From assembly GCF_009695815.1 (NCBI RefSeq), contig NZ_VUNE01000005.1, positions 124,001 through 188,000 of the forward strand: a DNA stretch of 64,000 nucleotides, given 5' to 3'. Position numbers and translations under genes: made by a program. How positions within the stretch are numbered: the first letter of the stretch is position 1; each line of letters opens with the position of its first letter. This stretch comes from Peptostreptococcus porci (GTDB taxonomy: Bacteria > Bacillota > Clostridia > Peptostreptococcales > Peptostreptococcaceae). Positions 1 through 9,146 of the stretch are shown piece after piece. The notes below the pieces were generated by a model. That model ran no database searches. It was not told the DNA's origin and worked only from the letters and a program-made list of their open reading frames with translations.

Positions 1-1534
1 CATCCATCAGCATAACATGAGCATTGTCTACTGCATTTTTTCCCCAGAAATAATCATGATACTTTGGTGATTTAAATTCTGCAGTTCCAAAAAAAACTAC
101 TGGATTACCCAATCTTATCTCTTGCTTTAATTTTCCAAGTGATGCACCAGAGATATCTTGAACATTACCGTAATTTTGCCCCCACTTTGCCATTGGTTTT
201 GGAAGAATAGATTGATATACACCTTTAACATATTTGAACGGTGTAGAAGCAAAACCATGATTTGGATTATTATCTTTTGCAATCGGCATTTCTCTTAGAA
301 AAACATCAATATTTTTGTTAAGGGCATAGCCTTTTAGGTGAAGTCCCATCAATAACGAGGATGCTTCACACCCCATAGGAGCGTTTGCCTCATACTGGTC
401 TATTTTTTTTGCACCTAAAATTATTTTCTCTTCTAAATTAGATACTACATAGTTTGTATTGTCTAAATTTTTTAATTCATTTTCTACTTTTTTAGAAACT
501 GAATTTTCTCCACCTACTATAAAAATTTTCTTAATACCGTTATTAATTAGAAACATTTTTGTGTTTGCATCAAGTTTTTGTGGGTTTGTAAGAAGAATAA
601 CACCATTCTCAAAATATGCAACACTTCCAGATGCCAACGCATCTGGATATTCTGTGCCATTTACAATAATAGCAGATTCGATTCTGTTAGACATTAATAA
701 TTTTTGTGAATTTGCAATTTCAACTGCAGTTTTATATCTATCTTCACCAGAAATTCTACCAAATACTATCCTTCCATCATATTGATGATCTTGAATACCC
801 CTATTATTAAGAGCTGAAAGACTAATCGTTTCAGCTCTAGATTTAAAATCTTTAGGAACTGAATTAATACCACCGACTATTACACCAAAGTTTTTGTCTG
901 AATTCTTGTAAAACTTTTTATAATTACCTAATTTCATCATATTAGTTCGTAATAGAGAAGATGTATACGGTATTGAAGAAAGTAAATCTGGAAACTTACT
1001 ATCATCAATCAAAATAGTACTATTTGTTATTTCTTCTAAATCAATAGCCTTATTACTGAAATTTAATATATTAAAAATCTCATCATTTATTAACTCTAAA
1101 GTATCTGACCACCCATTTGATGAATTTCCAGAAAAAAACTTTATTTCAAATGGTAAATTGCCATCGAATTCTCTCATTGGAAAATCACCAATAACATAAA
1201 GCTTTTTTATCCCAATATCACTTAACTGTTCAGCCTTATCTTGTGTAATACCTTGATTCATATTTATTACATATAAAGGAGCTCTCAAAGATGATGCCAT
1301 ATAACTACCATATAGTGATGACCTAAAATCTACTCCATTAACAATAATTGCATATTCTGAATTATAATTATATTTATATCTATCATTTACTTTTGAAGCT
1401 GTTTCATATCTATCTTCACCGGCAATTCTATATAATGATATATCTGCTTTAGAATCTACGCAAAATGATACTATAAATGTAAGAGATAAAAATAAACCTT
1501 TAATGAAATTTTTTCTAATAAAATTGACTAACAT
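1..1534 (-). CDS. CWB2 surface protein with C39-like cysteine peptidase domain (3' truncated by window)
   Basis: The frame is open from an ATG at 1534 (GGAGG seven bases upstream) to the window edge, giving 511 codons with no stop. Residues 1-31 form a signal peptide (lysines, then a hydrophobic stretch). Three cell-wall-binding type 2 repeats follow: repeat 1 opens with RIAGEDRYETA, repeat 3 with RISGEDRYKTA and NGTEYPDALASG, and the middle one is degenerate. CWB2 triplets anchor clostridial proteins to anionic wall polymers. From about residue 380 the protein resembles C39-like papain-fold peptidases: NAPMGCEASS has the candidate nucleophile Cys389 and DNAHVML the candidate His506. It is probably exported and wall-bound, with peptidase or binding activity inferred. 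The true C terminus and any third catalytic residue lie outside the window. The surface-protein call is firm; the enzyme call is moderate. Confidence 0.8.
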   Translation of the reverse strand, partial: MLVNFIRKNFIKGLFLSLTFIVSFCVDSKADISLYRIAGEDRYETASKVNDRYKYNYNSEYAIIVNGVDFRSSLYGSYMASSLRAPLYVINMNQGITQDKAEQLSDIGIKKLYVIGDFPMREFDGNLPFEIKFFSGNSSNGWSDTLELINDEIFNILNFSNKAIDLEEITNSTILIDDSKFPDLLSSIPYTSSLLRTNMMKLGNYKKFYKNSDKNFGVIVGGINSVPKDFKSRAETISLSALNNRGIQDHQYDGRIVFGRISGEDRYKTAVEIANSQKLLMSNRIESAIIVNGTEYPDALASGSVAYFENGVILLTNPQKLDANTKMFLINNGIKKIFIVGGENSVSKKVENELKNLDNTNYVVSNLEEKIILGAKKIDQYEANAPMGCEASSLLMGLHLKGYALNKNIDVFLREMPIAKDNNPNHGFASTPFKYVKGVYQSILPKPMAKWGQNYGNVQDISGASLGKLKQEIRLGNPVVFFGTAEFKSPKYHDYFWGKNAVDNAHVMLMD

Positions 1535-1648
1535 TTTTGCCTCCAAAATATTTTTGATTGATATTGATTTATTAAATCAACTATACTTTACCATAAATTC
1601 TATTAGAATGTAAATATAATAGCAAAATAAACACAAAAATATTTAAAA

Positions 1649-1674
1649 ATAAAAAAACTACGACAAAGTCGTAG
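1649..1674 (-). terminator. Rho-independent terminator of selC
   Basis: A perfect 7-bp stem (ctacgac/gtcgtag, 3-nt loop, 1658-1674) lies 13 bases past the tRNA 3' end and, read on the minus strand, is followed by a seven-T run. Confidence 0.85.
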
Positions 1675-1686
1675 ATAAAAAACTAT

Positions 1687-1783
1687 TGGCGGGAATGCGT
1701 GAGAATCGAACTCACCCAAGAGGCTACTAACCCCTCATACTAGTTTTGAAGACTAGAGGGCACACCAGCACCCATTCACTCCC
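1687..1783 (-). tRNA. selC: tRNA-Sec (anticodon UCA)
   Basis: Reading the minus strand from 1783, a 97-nt tRNA folds with an acceptor beginning GGGAGTG, a long variable arm, a T arm GTGAG-TTCGATT-CTCAC, and an encoded CCA at 1687-1689. The anticodon stem CTAGT/ACTAG encloses the loop CTTCAAA, placing the anticodon as UCA, which decodes UGA. Length and extra arm match bacterial tRNA-Sec. It supplies selenocysteine for PrdB (Sec153) and SelD (Sec17), and works with SelA, SelD and SelB encoded about 52 kb away in this window. The eighth acceptor pair expected in tRNA-Sec looks mismatched (A-G) in my fold, so exact ends could shift by a base. Confidence 0.95.
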
Positions 1784-1795
1784 GAATACCTATTA

Positions 1796-1824
1796 ATAGT
1801 ACCATAGTTTGTTAAAAAAATCAA
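1796..1824 (-). promoter_or_regulatory. Sigma-A promoter of selC
   Basis: On the minus strand, TTGATT (1819-1824), a 17-bp spacer and TACTAT (1796-1801) preceded by TGG (extended -10) sit just before the tRNA 5' end, so selC is its own transcription unit with a leader of about 10 nt. Confidence 0.75.
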
Positions 1825-1902
1825 GATAATTTATCTATAAATATCATATCAATATATAGAAAATATCTATATTAAATAGTAATTAGTATAATCGAAATTA
1901 TT

Positions 1903-2568
1903 CTATACTCTCCAGTCTATTGCATCCTTCCCCAAAGAACCGAGTATGTCATTTATCTTCTTAAAGTGATTGCAACCAAAAAAACCTCTATGAGCAGATA
2001 ACGGACTCGGATGAGGAGCTTCAAGCACAAAGTGTTTTTTCGTATCAATAAATTGTTTTTTACTTCTGGCATTTGCACCCCACAATACAAATATTACTGG
2101 CTCTTCTCTCCTGTTCAATATTTTTATTATCTCATCAGTAAAAATCTCCCACCCCATATTCTTGTGTGAATTCGCTTGATGTGCCCTTACAGTAAGAACT
2201 GTATTTAACAGTAATACCCCTTGTTTCGACCAAGATTCCAAATATCCACTACTCGGAATATCATAACCATATTCATCCTTTATCTCTTTATAAATATTAA
2301 GTAATGATGGTGGTGTTTTTATACCCGGTTTCACAGAAAATGCTAAGCCATGAGCTTGTCCGATGTCATGATATGGATCCTGTCCCAAAATTAATACCTT
2401 CGTATCTTTATATGAAGTCAACTTCAAGGCATTGAAAATATCATACATATTTGGAAAAATTTCTCTGCTTCTATACTCCGCCTTTAAAAACTCTCTCAAT
2501 TTAAGATAGTACTCTTTTTTAAACTCGTCTTTTAGTATTTCATCCCAATCATTATCTAAATGAACCAT
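1903..2568 (-). CDS. ung: Uracil-DNA glycosylase (family 1)
   Basis: This 221-residue protein removes uracil from DNA to start base-excision repair in the cytoplasm. Residues 62-67 are GQDPYH, the water-activating loop with catalytic Asp64, and residues 186-192 are HPSPLSA, the minor-groove intercalation loop with its conserved His. Both are hallmarks of family-1 Ung, and the length is normal. The ATG start at 2568 follows a GGAGGGG-type ribosome site. It sits eight bases downstream of the NusG-II gene on the same strand and is probably co-transcribed with it. No oddities were seen. Confidence 0.97.
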   Translation of the reverse strand: MVHLDNDWDEILKDEFKKEYYLKLREFLKAEYRSREIFPNMYDIFNALKLTSYKDTKVLILGQDPYHDIGQAHGLAFSVKPGIKTPPSLLNIYKEIKDEYGYDIPSSGYLESWSKQGVLLLNTVLTVRAHQANSHKNMGWEIFTDEIIKILNRREEPVIFVLWGANARSKKQFIDTKKHFVLEAPHPSPLSAHRGFFGCNHFKKINDILGSLGKDAIDWRV

Positions 2569-2576
2569 AGCCCCTC

Positions 2577-2942
2577 CTACTTTACCTCAATATCATTATC
2601 TGATTCACTACTTTCTCCAACGATTTTCACATTTACTTTGTGAGGCAGGCATACAATACTCTGCCCAGGTTTAGAAATGAAGCCTGTTTTTATACAAACT
2701 TGATCAGGACAGTTTGCCTCAATCATTTCAACACCATTATTATGAACTTTTATTATATTTTTACCACTATTATCAAGTGTAATAGTCGTATCTTTGTTAA
2801 TTGGTAACTCTTTATATAATTTATCTCCCACATATATCTGTACTGTCGAAGCCGGACTGGAATTTAAACTCCTATTGACGAGAATAGATGAAATTATTGC
2901 TATGGCTACCACAAAAATAACTATAATATCCTTTTTTTTCAT
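2577..2942 (-). CDS. NusG domain II-containing membrane-anchored protein
   Basis: A 121-residue protein with one N-terminal membrane segment (about residues 5-22) followed by an extracytoplasmic beta-rich domain of the NusG-II type. The signature ANCPDQVC (residues 77-83) plus IVCLPHK (Cys98) gives three conserved cysteines typical of this clostridial family, often found near Rnf, FMN-binding or thiamine-synthesis membrane genes. Function is unknown; the cysteines suggest a redox or metal role outside the membrane, which is inference. It starts after the nusB terminator and runs straight into ung. No partner redox complex is visible beside it here. Confidence 0.75.
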   Translation of the reverse strand: MKKKDIIVIFVVAIAIISSILVNRSLNSSPASTVQIYVGDKLYKELPINKDTTITLDNSGKNIIKVHNNGVEMIEANCPDQVCIKTGFISKPGQSIVCLPHKVNVKIVGESSESDNDIEVK

Positions 2943-2958
2943 TTTATACCCTCATTCT

Positions 2959-2990
2959 AAAAAAAGACTGAATCATTGACTCAGTCCTTT
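2959..2990 (-). terminator. Terminator after nusB
   Basis: Arms gactga (2966-2971) and tcagtc (2981-2986) form a stem with A/T-rich flanks. Read on the minus strand it follows the nusB stop by a few bases and ends in a long T run. Confidence 0.8.
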
Positions 2991-2995
2991 GATTT

Positions 2996-3502
2996 TTATT
3001 TTTTTTCAGTTTCTGATGTCACACTACCAAGTATACCATTAATATATTTGTATGAATTATCATCACAATATTTTTTTGCCAAATCGACAGCAACATTACA
3101 AGCAACCTTATTCGGTATATCAATCATATACGCTATTTCTGCAATGGCGATTCTCAAAATTGAAACGTCAACCGCTGGCAATGTTTCAACACTCCAATTT
3201 CTCGCATATTTATTAATGTATAAATCTATTTCATCAATATTATCTTCAATAGCATCAGAAATATTCATTAAATAACCACCATCCAAAGTCAATTCTCTAA
3301 AATTTTCAAGCTGGTCTATCTCTTTACCACCTTTTTCATAGTAAAGCTCCAAAACATCTTCTTCTATCTTTGGTACAAATTCACAAAAATCATTGAAAAT
3401 ATTCTGCCATGCTTCTTTTGAAATAGCTTTTTGGTATAAATATTTCATGAAGATTTCTCTAGAAACCATTCTCTGTATTATCGAATCTCTCGGATTACTC
3501 AT
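2996..3502 (-). CDS. nusB: Transcription antitermination protein NusB
   Basis: A 168-residue all-helical NusB-family protein. NusB binds boxA RNA with S10/NusE and supports antitermination of rRNA operons. The C-terminal half carries the family signature, ending with LRIAIAEIAYMIDIPNKVACNVAVDLAKKYCDD followed by KYINGILGSV in typical spacing. The N terminus is slightly long and its ribosome site is weak; the gene overlaps the upstream Asp23 gene by eight bases, so translational coupling is likely. The Asp23-nusB order matches other Firmicutes. Transcription ends at the hairpin just downstream. Confidence 0.93.
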   Translation of the reverse strand: MSNPRDSIIQRMVSREIFMKYLYQKAISKEAWQNIFNDFCEFVPKIEEDVLELYYEKGGKEIDQLENFRELTLDGGYLMNISDAIEDNIDEIDLYINKYARNWSVETLPAVDVSILRIAIAEIAYMIDIPNKVACNVAVDLAKKYCDDNSYKYINGILGSVTSETEKK

Positions 3503-3833
3503 TTTCTTTTTTATCTCTTTCCTTTTTTGTTCCTATACTATCAACATTAATGTTCACCTGTGAAACCTTTAATCCAGCCATTGTTTCTACAGCGTTGATA
3601 ATATTTTCTTGGACCTTATAGCAAACCTCTGGGATTATCTCCCCAAATTTAACGGATAAGTCAACGTCTATTATAGCCATATCATCTTCTATATTAACTT
3701 TTATTCCATGATTTTTAAAAAGCTTATCCGTAAATGATGTCGATTTATCTATTCCTTCAATTTCTAAAGCGGCAAAACCGGCAATAGTTTGTATTACATC
3801 GTTTGATATTTTAACTTGACCTAAATTTTCCAT
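3495..3833 (-). CDS. Asp23/Gls24 family envelope stress protein (first copy)
   Basis: I place the start at the ATG at 3833, because GGAGGTG lies seven bases upstream; an upstream alternative would add 19 residues without support. The resulting protein of about 112 residues has the Asp23/Gls24 pattern: QVKISNDVIQTIAGFAALEIEGI near the start, then alternating strands and helices and KVSQVNINVDSIG at the end. In clostridia this gene (yqhY type) precedes nusB and is linked to envelope or lipid homeostasis; the precise biochemical role is unknown. A second Asp23 paralogue (yloU type) is at 16049-16399. Confidence 0.88.
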   Translation of the reverse strand: MENLGQVKISNDVIQTIAGFAALEIEGIDKSTSFTDKLFKNHGIKVNIEDDMAIIDVDLSVKFGEIIPEVCYKVQENIINAVETMAGLKVSQVNINVDSIGTKKERDKKENE

Positions 3834-3891
3834 ATCACACCTCCATACTTCTTCTTTTACAATAATACCAAAATAACTCACGTTTTGCAAA

Positions 3892-5868
3892 TTATTTTTC
3901 TTTGATTAAACCAATTTTGTAGGCAGCCAGCAATTTTTTCAAATCTTCTACCTTTTCAGCTAATTGCTCACCATCATTGGTATCTTTTATCATTCTTCTC
4001 TCCAACTTGTGTTCAACTAATACGGATGATGATATGATATCTCTTTCATTTTCAACTGCATCTTCTTTTGATGTGAACGGCTCATGCGCTACTAATTGCA
4101 GGGTTCTAGAATTATATATCAATGTATAGCCAGCCATCCCAGTTTTACTCTGATATGCCCTAGAAAATCCACCATCGATAACAAATACCTTTCCATTTGC
4201 CTTTACAGGTTTTTCTCCTTTTTTGTATTTTACTGGCACGTGACCATTTATGATATGATCTTCATCAAAATCCATATCAAACTCATCAAATATTCTTTTC
4301 AAAACCTCCATATCTTCCCTCAAATTAAAATATGGATTCTTGTTTTCAATATGTGATTCCTTATCTTCGATGAAATATCTTTCAAATGTCGTCATATCGT
4401 CTTTACCAAATAATGAAGAGCATTTCCCGGTCCATAAATACCAGAATAAATCAACACCGTATTTTCTCTTCTCTACGTCATTTTCAAAGTATGCTTCTCT
4501 GACTAATGATTCCATTTTATCCAAAAGAGCCTTTCCTCTGTACATCACGCCCTTCAGCTTCATTCCCATAAAGCTACCGTCTTCGTTAAGAGGTACTCCA
4601 CCATGAATCAAAAGATTTCCATTGTACTTCAAATAGATGCTTCCTTTTGAGAACATAAAATTTATATGCTTTTGAAGCTTTTCACTTCCTCTAAATGATT
4701 TTACAAGCTTTTCCATTATTTCAACTTCTTCACTTGTCAGCTCATACGGTTTTTCAGGATCGATTGTAGGAAAATTTGAATCCTTTAGCGTATATTGCTT
4801 CCCCTTAATCGTTATTAATCCTTTTTTATAATCTATTTTGTCCAACAATAGTCTGTGTTCCATTTCATATTCAGGATGGTTTGATATTATTTCTCCCTCT
4901 AGTTTAAATTGAATGATACTTATAGCCTTGTGCATTTTTGCTGTCAAAGGCATCTCATTAATATTAAACTCTTCACTGTCTATTTTTGGCATAAATTCTG
5001 TACAAGGATCATTTCCATATATTTTCATCGCAAAGGTTGCAAGTGGCAGAAGATTTATTCCATATACATCTTCTATGATATCAAGGTTTGCATATCTTGA
5101 AGAAATTCTTAATGCATTCGCAATACAAGTTTTTTCTCCAGCCGCTGCTCCCATCCATAATATATCGTGGTTTCCCCATTGGATATCCACACAATGATGA
5201 TTCATCAGCCAATCTACAATTACGTCAGGTCTAGGACCTCTATCATATATATCACCGACGATATGCAATCTATCAACTACAAGTCTCTGAATTGCTGTAG
5301 ATATAGAAACAATAAAATCTTCAGCCTGTCCAAGATTTATTATCGTTTCGACTAACGATATATAATACTCCTCCTTGTGCTCGCTTTTTCTATGCTCATG
5401 AAGTAATTCTTCAATAACATAGCTATAGTCTTCGGGAAGCAGCTTTCTAACCTTCGAGCGAGTATACTTACTAGAGCAATATTTACAAAGCTCAACCAGC
5501 CTATAAATACTAATTCTGTAATAATCCTCCATATTTTTCTCATTTTTTTTGACCAATTCCATCTTATCTTTTGGATAATATACCAAAGTCGCCAGTGCTT
5601 TTTTTTCCGAATCTCTCATAGTATTCGTAAATAACTCGTCTATTTTTCTTCTAATTACACCCGAGCCATTCTTTAGAACATGAACAAATGGCTCATACTC
5701 GCCATGTATGTCCGACAAAAAGTGTTCAGTACCTTTTGGCAAATTTAGAATTGACTCAAGATTTATTATTTCACTACTTGCTTTTGAGATAGTAGGATAC
5801 TGATTTGCCAGTAGCTTTAAATATTTCAATTTTGAATTTAGTTCATCTAACGAATAATTATTGTTCAT
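3892..5868 (-). CDS. fbp: Fructose-1,6-bisphosphatase, class III
   Basis: This 658-residue protein hydrolyses fructose-1,6-bisphosphate to fructose-6-phosphate for gluconeogenesis. It is the Firmicute class III enzyme, a metallophosphatase. The metal-binding motifs are in order: DIHGE (53-57), GDIYDRG (205-211) and WGNHD (231-235), with a later conserved INGHVPV. Length agrees with the B. subtilis Fbp type. The start ATG at 5868 overlaps the last bases of plsX by 11, suggesting coupling. Presence of a gluconeogenic phosphatase fits an organism living mainly on amino acids. Confidence 0.96.
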   Translation of the reverse strand: MNNNYSLDELNSKLKYLKLLANQYPTISKASSEIINLESILNLPKGTEHFLSDIHGEYEPFVHVLKNGSGVIRRKIDELFTNTMRDSEKKALATLVYYPKDKMELVKKNEKNMEDYYRISIYRLVELCKYCSSKYTRSKVRKLLPEDYSYVIEELLHEHRKSEHKEEYYISLVETIINLGQAEDFIVSISTAIQRLVVDRLHIVGDIYDRGPRPDVIVDWLMNHHCVDIQWGNHDILWMGAAAGEKTCIANALRISSRYANLDIIEDVYGINLLPLATFAMKIYGNDPCTEFMPKIDSEEFNINEMPLTAKMHKAISIIQFKLEGEIISNHPEYEMEHRLLLDKIDYKKGLITIKGKQYTLKDSNFPTIDPEKPYELTSEEVEIMEKLVKSFRGSEKLQKHINFMFSKGSIYLKYNGNLLIHGGVPLNEDGSFMGMKLKGVMYRGKALLDKMESLVREAYFENDVEKRKYGVDLFWYLWTGKCSSLFGKDDMTTFERYFIEDKESHIENKNPYFNLREDMEVLKRIFDEFDMDFDEDHIINGHVPVKYKKGEKPVKANGKVFVIDGGFSRAYQSKTGMAGYTLIYNSRTLQLVAHEPFTSKEDAVENERDIISSSVLVEHKLERRMIKDTNDGEQLAEKVEDLKKLLAAYKIGLIKEK

Positions 5869-6859
5869 CTAATCCTCCGAAATTCCTTATCTCTTCCAAT
5901 ACATTTCCATTATAAAACTTTATTCCTTGATTGATTGCATTTTTGATCGCAACAGCATTGGAGCTACCATGGGCTTTAATTACCCCACCATCAACACCTA
6001 AGAACGGTGCTCCACCATATGATGAATAGTCTAATAGCTCCTTAAGTTTTTTCAATTCGCCCTTCATCAAAAGAGCTCCAATTTTTGATTTGGTTGATGC
6101 TGTCATCACTTCCTTTAGTTTCTTAAATAAAGACAGAACACTACCTTCCATCGTCTTCACTATTATATTACCAATAAACCCATCACATATTACAATATCG
6201 CAAACTCCATTAAGGATTTCTCTGGTTTCCATATTTCCGATAAAATTAATTCCATCCATTCCCTTTAATTCATCAAAAACCTCTTTTACCAGTGCGTTGC
6301 CCTTGCCATCTTCTGTACCTATGTTTCCAAGCGCAACTCTAGGATTATCGATTCCCAGTACTTTTTTTGCATAAATATCAGTCATTCTGGCAAAGTCTAC
6401 TAAATTTTGCTTATTACAATCAACATTGGCACCGGTATCTGATATCAGCGTAAATCCGCCTTCCATTGTAGGCATACCTGCACATATACAGGGTCTACTT
6501 ATTCCTTTTATACGCTTAATAATAAACACCCCTCCACTTAGTAGTGCACCAGTACTACCTGCTGAAATAACGACATCTGCCTTTTTATCCTTTACCATCT
6601 TTAATGCGACAACCATCGAGCTATCAGTTTTTCTTCTAATCGCTGTAACAGGCTTTTCTTCGTTTGTTATTACCTCTGTAGTATGCACGACTTCTATCTT
6701 GCTTTTGTCACAGTCATACTTATTCAACTCTTCTTTAATTATCTTTTCATCCCCAGTTATTATTATATCAACACCATATTCGTTAACTGCCATACAGGCA
6801 CCTTCTACAACTGAGTATGGAGCATTATCTCCACCCATTCCATCTATAACAATTTTCAT
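5858..6859 (-). CDS. plsX: Phosphate acyltransferase PlsX
   Basis: PlsX makes acyl-phosphate from acyl-ACP, the donor for PlsY in phospholipid synthesis, as a peripheral membrane enzyme. The protein of about 333 residues begins MKIVIDGMGGDNAP, the family N terminus, and carries EVITNEEKPVTAIRRK, SAGSTGALLSGG and CDGFIGNI. I choose the ATG at 6859 because GGAGG lies seven bases upstream; a TTG twelve bases earlier is part of that site. In many Firmicutes plsX follows rpmF in one operon; here a strong terminator separates them and plsX has its own promoter. Confidence 0.95.
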   Translation of the reverse strand: MKIVIDGMGGDNAPYSVVEGACMAVNEYGVDIIITGDEKIIKEELNKYDCDKSKIEVVHTTEVITNEEKPVTAIRRKTDSSMVVALKMVKDKKADVVISAGSTGALLSGGVFIIKRIKGISRPCICAGMPTMEGGFTLISDTGANVDCNKQNLVDFARMTDIYAKKVLGIDNPRVALGNIGTEDGKGNALVKEVFDELKGMDGINFIGNMETREILNGVCDIVICDGFIGNIIVKTMEGSVLSLFKKLKEVMTASTKSKIGALLMKGELKKLKELLDYSSYGGAPFLGVDGGVIKAHGSSNAVAIKNAINQGIKFYNGNVLEEIRNFGGLDEQ

Positions 6860-6887
6860 ATTTGCCTCCAAAACATTTTCTATATCA

Positions 6888-6917
6888 ATTATAACACAAA
6901 AAAATACATCAAATCAA
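6888..6917 (-). promoter_or_regulatory. plsX promoter overlapping the rpmF terminator
   Basis: Minus strand TTGATT (6912-6917), an 18-bp spacer and TATAAT (6888-6893) preceded by TGT. The -35 lies inside the terminator hairpin of the upstream rpmF unit. Confidence 0.65.
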
Positions 6918-6942
6918 TTCAATTGAATCAACTCGATGTATT
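6896..6942 (-). terminator. Terminator of the DUF177-rpmF transcript
   Basis: Arms aatacatc (6903-6910) and gatgtatt (6935-6942) enclose a further A/T-rich inner stem. On the minus strand the hairpin is followed by seven T residues, 48 bases after the rpmF stop. Confidence 0.85.
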
Positions 6943-6989
6943 CGTTGTTGGAATAAATTCCATAAATATCATTTTTTTCTAAAATCTAA

Positions 6990-7169
6990 TTAGTCAACAG
7001 CTATTACTTCTTTTCCGTTATAACTTCCACAAGTAGGACACACTCTGTGTGCTAACTTTGGTTCGTGACACTGTGGGCATTCAACGAAACCAGCTGGAAC
7101 CATCTTTGAATTAGATGCTCTTCTCATATTCTTTTTAGATTTAGATGTTCTACGCTTTGGTACTGCCAT
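6990..7169 (-). CDS. rpmF: 50S ribosomal protein L32
   Basis: A 59-residue protein translated from the ATG at 7167-7169 to TAA at 6990-6992, with GGAGGTG just upstream. It begins [18 protein letters not shown], the L32 signature, and carries CPQC and CPTC pairs that form a zinc ribbon, so this is the zinc-binding (C+) form. It sits 17 bases after the DUF177 gene, the standard arrangement, and the pair shares a consensus sigma-A promoter at 7737-7765. Confidence 0.97.
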   Translation of the reverse strand: MAVPKRRTSKSKKNMRRASNSKMVPAGFVECPQCHEPKLAHRVCPTCGSYNGKEVIAVD

Positions 7170-7186
7170 GAAGACACCTCCTTACT

Positions 7187-7705
7187 CTATTTTAACAATT
7201 CTTTTAATTTAGCAAATCTAGGATCAATGTCATCTGTATCAACTGGAGCGTCGCACTTGCATTCCTCAAAATTCAAGTCGACTCCGCACCCTGAACATAT
7301 ACCTTGACAATCTTCGCTACACAAAATTCTCTGAGGCATATTAAAGCTCAATGTAGAATTGACAATCTTCATAAAATCTATTTCAGATCCATCAACCCTG
7401 AAAACATCGTAGTCTTCATAATCTCCCTCATCGTATTCTTCTCTCATTAAATAAGCATCAATATTATACTTTATCGGACAAGAAACATCTACCAAACATC
7501 TTGAACATGAACTCTCAACAGTTAAATCTACAGTAGATTTAACAAAATAGTTTCTGCCAGCTCGTGATATTCTTCCCGAAATATGTATAGGTGATATCAA
7601 ATTATAATCTACTCCATAGTAATTCAAACTTGAGATATTCTCTTCCAGATCAAAGTCAATAAAGTCTTTTTCCTTATTAGAAAGAGCTTCAACTTTTAGT
7701 TTCAT
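7187..7705 (-). CDS. DUF177 / YceD family protein
   Basis: A 172-residue YceD (DUF177) protein, encoded immediately before rpmF as in most bacteria. In plants and E. coli this family is implicated in 23S rRNA accumulation, but its molecular role is not settled. The sequence has CSRCLVDVSCP mid-protein and a C-terminal cysteine cluster of the form CSEDCQGICSGCG...CKC, which probably binds zinc. The ATG at 7705 is the first of the frame. It is transcribed with rpmF from the perfect promoter 30-60 bases upstream. Confidence 0.9.
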   Translation of the reverse strand: MKLKVEALSNKEKDFIDFDLEENISSLNYYGVDYNLISPIHISGRISRAGRNYFVKSTVDLTVESSCSRCLVDVSCPIKYNIDAYLMREEYDEGDYEDYDVFRVDGSEIDFMKIVNSTLSFNMPQRILCSEDCQGICSGCGVDLNFEECKCDAPVDTDDIDPRFAKLKELLK

Positions 7706-7736
7706 AATTCTTCACCTCTATAAACATTACTTATCT

Positions 7737-7765
7737 ATTATAACTACTGTAAAATCATTTGTCAA
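7737..7765 (-). promoter_or_regulatory. Consensus sigma-A promoter for DUF177-rpmF
   Basis: On the minus strand TTGACA (7760-7765), exactly 17 bp, TATAAT (7737-7742). Both hexamers are perfect, as expected for a ribosomal protein unit. Confidence 0.9.
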
Positions 7766-7855
7766 GCATTTTTACTTTATAGCTAAAATTATTTATTACT
7801 CTTTTCCAATTTATATCCAAAATTAGCCAACATATTTCACTGCAATCACAAAAAT

Positions 7856-9052
7856 TTATTTAGATAGTCTTACAGTATCTCTTGCTATCATTAATTCTTC
7901 GTTAGTAGGTATCAATAATACCTTAACCTTTGAATCGTCAGTAGAAATAACTCTTTCTTTTCCTCTAACGTTATTCTTTTCGGCATCAAGCTTGATTCCA
8001 AAGAAATCCATGTCTTTACAAATCATTTCTCTCATGCTTATTCCGTTTTCGCCTAGTCCCGCTGTAAATACTATAGCATCAACACCATTCATAGCTGCCA
8101 CATATGAGCCTATGTATTTTTTTACTTTATGACAATACGCATCCAATGCCACCTGTGCCTTTTCATCACCATTATTCGCAGCATCTTCTATATCTCTGAA
8201 GTCAGAAGATATACCAGTCATTCCATAAACACCTGACTGCTTATTCATCAATTTATCTATTCCGTCAGCATCAAGACCTTCTTTTTTCATCACGAATGGT
8301 ACTATGGCAGGATCTATGTCACCACATCTTGTTCCCATTATCAAGCCTTCAAGTGGAGTAAGCCCCATACTTGTATCAACAGATTTTCCACCATCTACAG
8401 CTGTTAGTGATGCTCCATTTCCAAGATGACAAGTAACTATCTTTAACTCTTCTACCGGTTTTCCTAACATTTCAGCAGCCTTTTGAGAAACATAAAGATG
8501 GCTTGTTCCATGGAATCCGTATCTTCTTACACCATATTTTGTATATAATTCGTGAGGCAATCCATATATAAACGCCTTCTTTGGCATAGATTGATGGAAT
8601 GCTGTATCGAAAACACCTACCTGAGGAACATCAGGCAATATAGCCTTACAAGCCTCAACTCCCATCAAGTTAGCAGGATTGTGAAGAGGTGCTAATTCCA
8701 CACATTCATTTATAGCTTCTATTACTTCATCAGTCAAAAGAGCTGAAGAAGCGAATTTTTCACCGCCGTGAACTATTCTATGACCAACTGCTTCAATTTC
8801 GCTCATTTCTTTAACTGCTCCAACTTCCGGATGAGCAACAGCCTCAAGAACATGTTTGATTGCATCCTTATGATCTTTCATTTCAACTTCAACAACATGT
8901 TTTCCATCCAAACCGTCTTTTTCATGTTTTAGTACAGAGCCATCAATTCCTATTCTCTCTACCAACCCTTTACATAATACTGATTCATTACTCATATCTA
9001 TCAACTGATATTTAAGAGATGAACTACCGCAGTTTAATACCAAAACTTTCAT
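7856..9052 (-). CDS. ackA: Acetate kinase
   Basis: AckA (398 residues) interconverts acetyl phosphate plus ADP with acetate plus ATP, the main substrate-level phosphorylation step in amino-acid fermentation. The N terminus [17 protein letters not shown] is the first phosphate loop of the ASKHA fold. GHRIVHGG, the catalytic-region [25 protein letters not shown] and GLGENG follow in the usual order. Length is standard. No phosphotransacetylase gene is adjacent, so acetyl phosphate may come from glycine reductase or a pta elsewhere. It stands about 150 bases from the DUF177 gene and apparently has its own control. Confidence 0.98.
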   Translation of the reverse strand: MKVLVLNCGSSSLKYQLIDMSNESVLCKGLVERIGIDGSVLKHEKDGLDGKHVVEVEMKDHKDAIKHVLEAVAHPEVGAVKEMSEIEAVGHRIVHGGEKFASSALLTDEVIEAINECVELAPLHNPANLMGVEACKAILPDVPQVGVFDTAFHQSMPKKAFIYGLPHELYTKYGVRRYGFHGTSHLYVSQKAAEMLGKPVEELKIVTCHLGNGASLTAVDGGKSVDTSMGLTPLEGLIMGTRCGDIDPAIVPFVMKKEGLDADGIDKLMNKQSGVYGMTGISSDFRDIEDAANNGDEKAQVALDAYCHKVKKYIGSYVAAMNGVDAIVFTAGLGENGISMREMICKDMDFFGIKLDAEKNNVRGKERVISTDDSKVKVLLIPTNEELMIARDTVRLSK

Positions 9053-9146
9053 TTAAACACTTACCTCCAATATAATAAAATAATCCATTTTTAATATATC
9101 ACTTTTTTATCGAAATGTATATACTAAATTTTAACTTATTTGCCAA

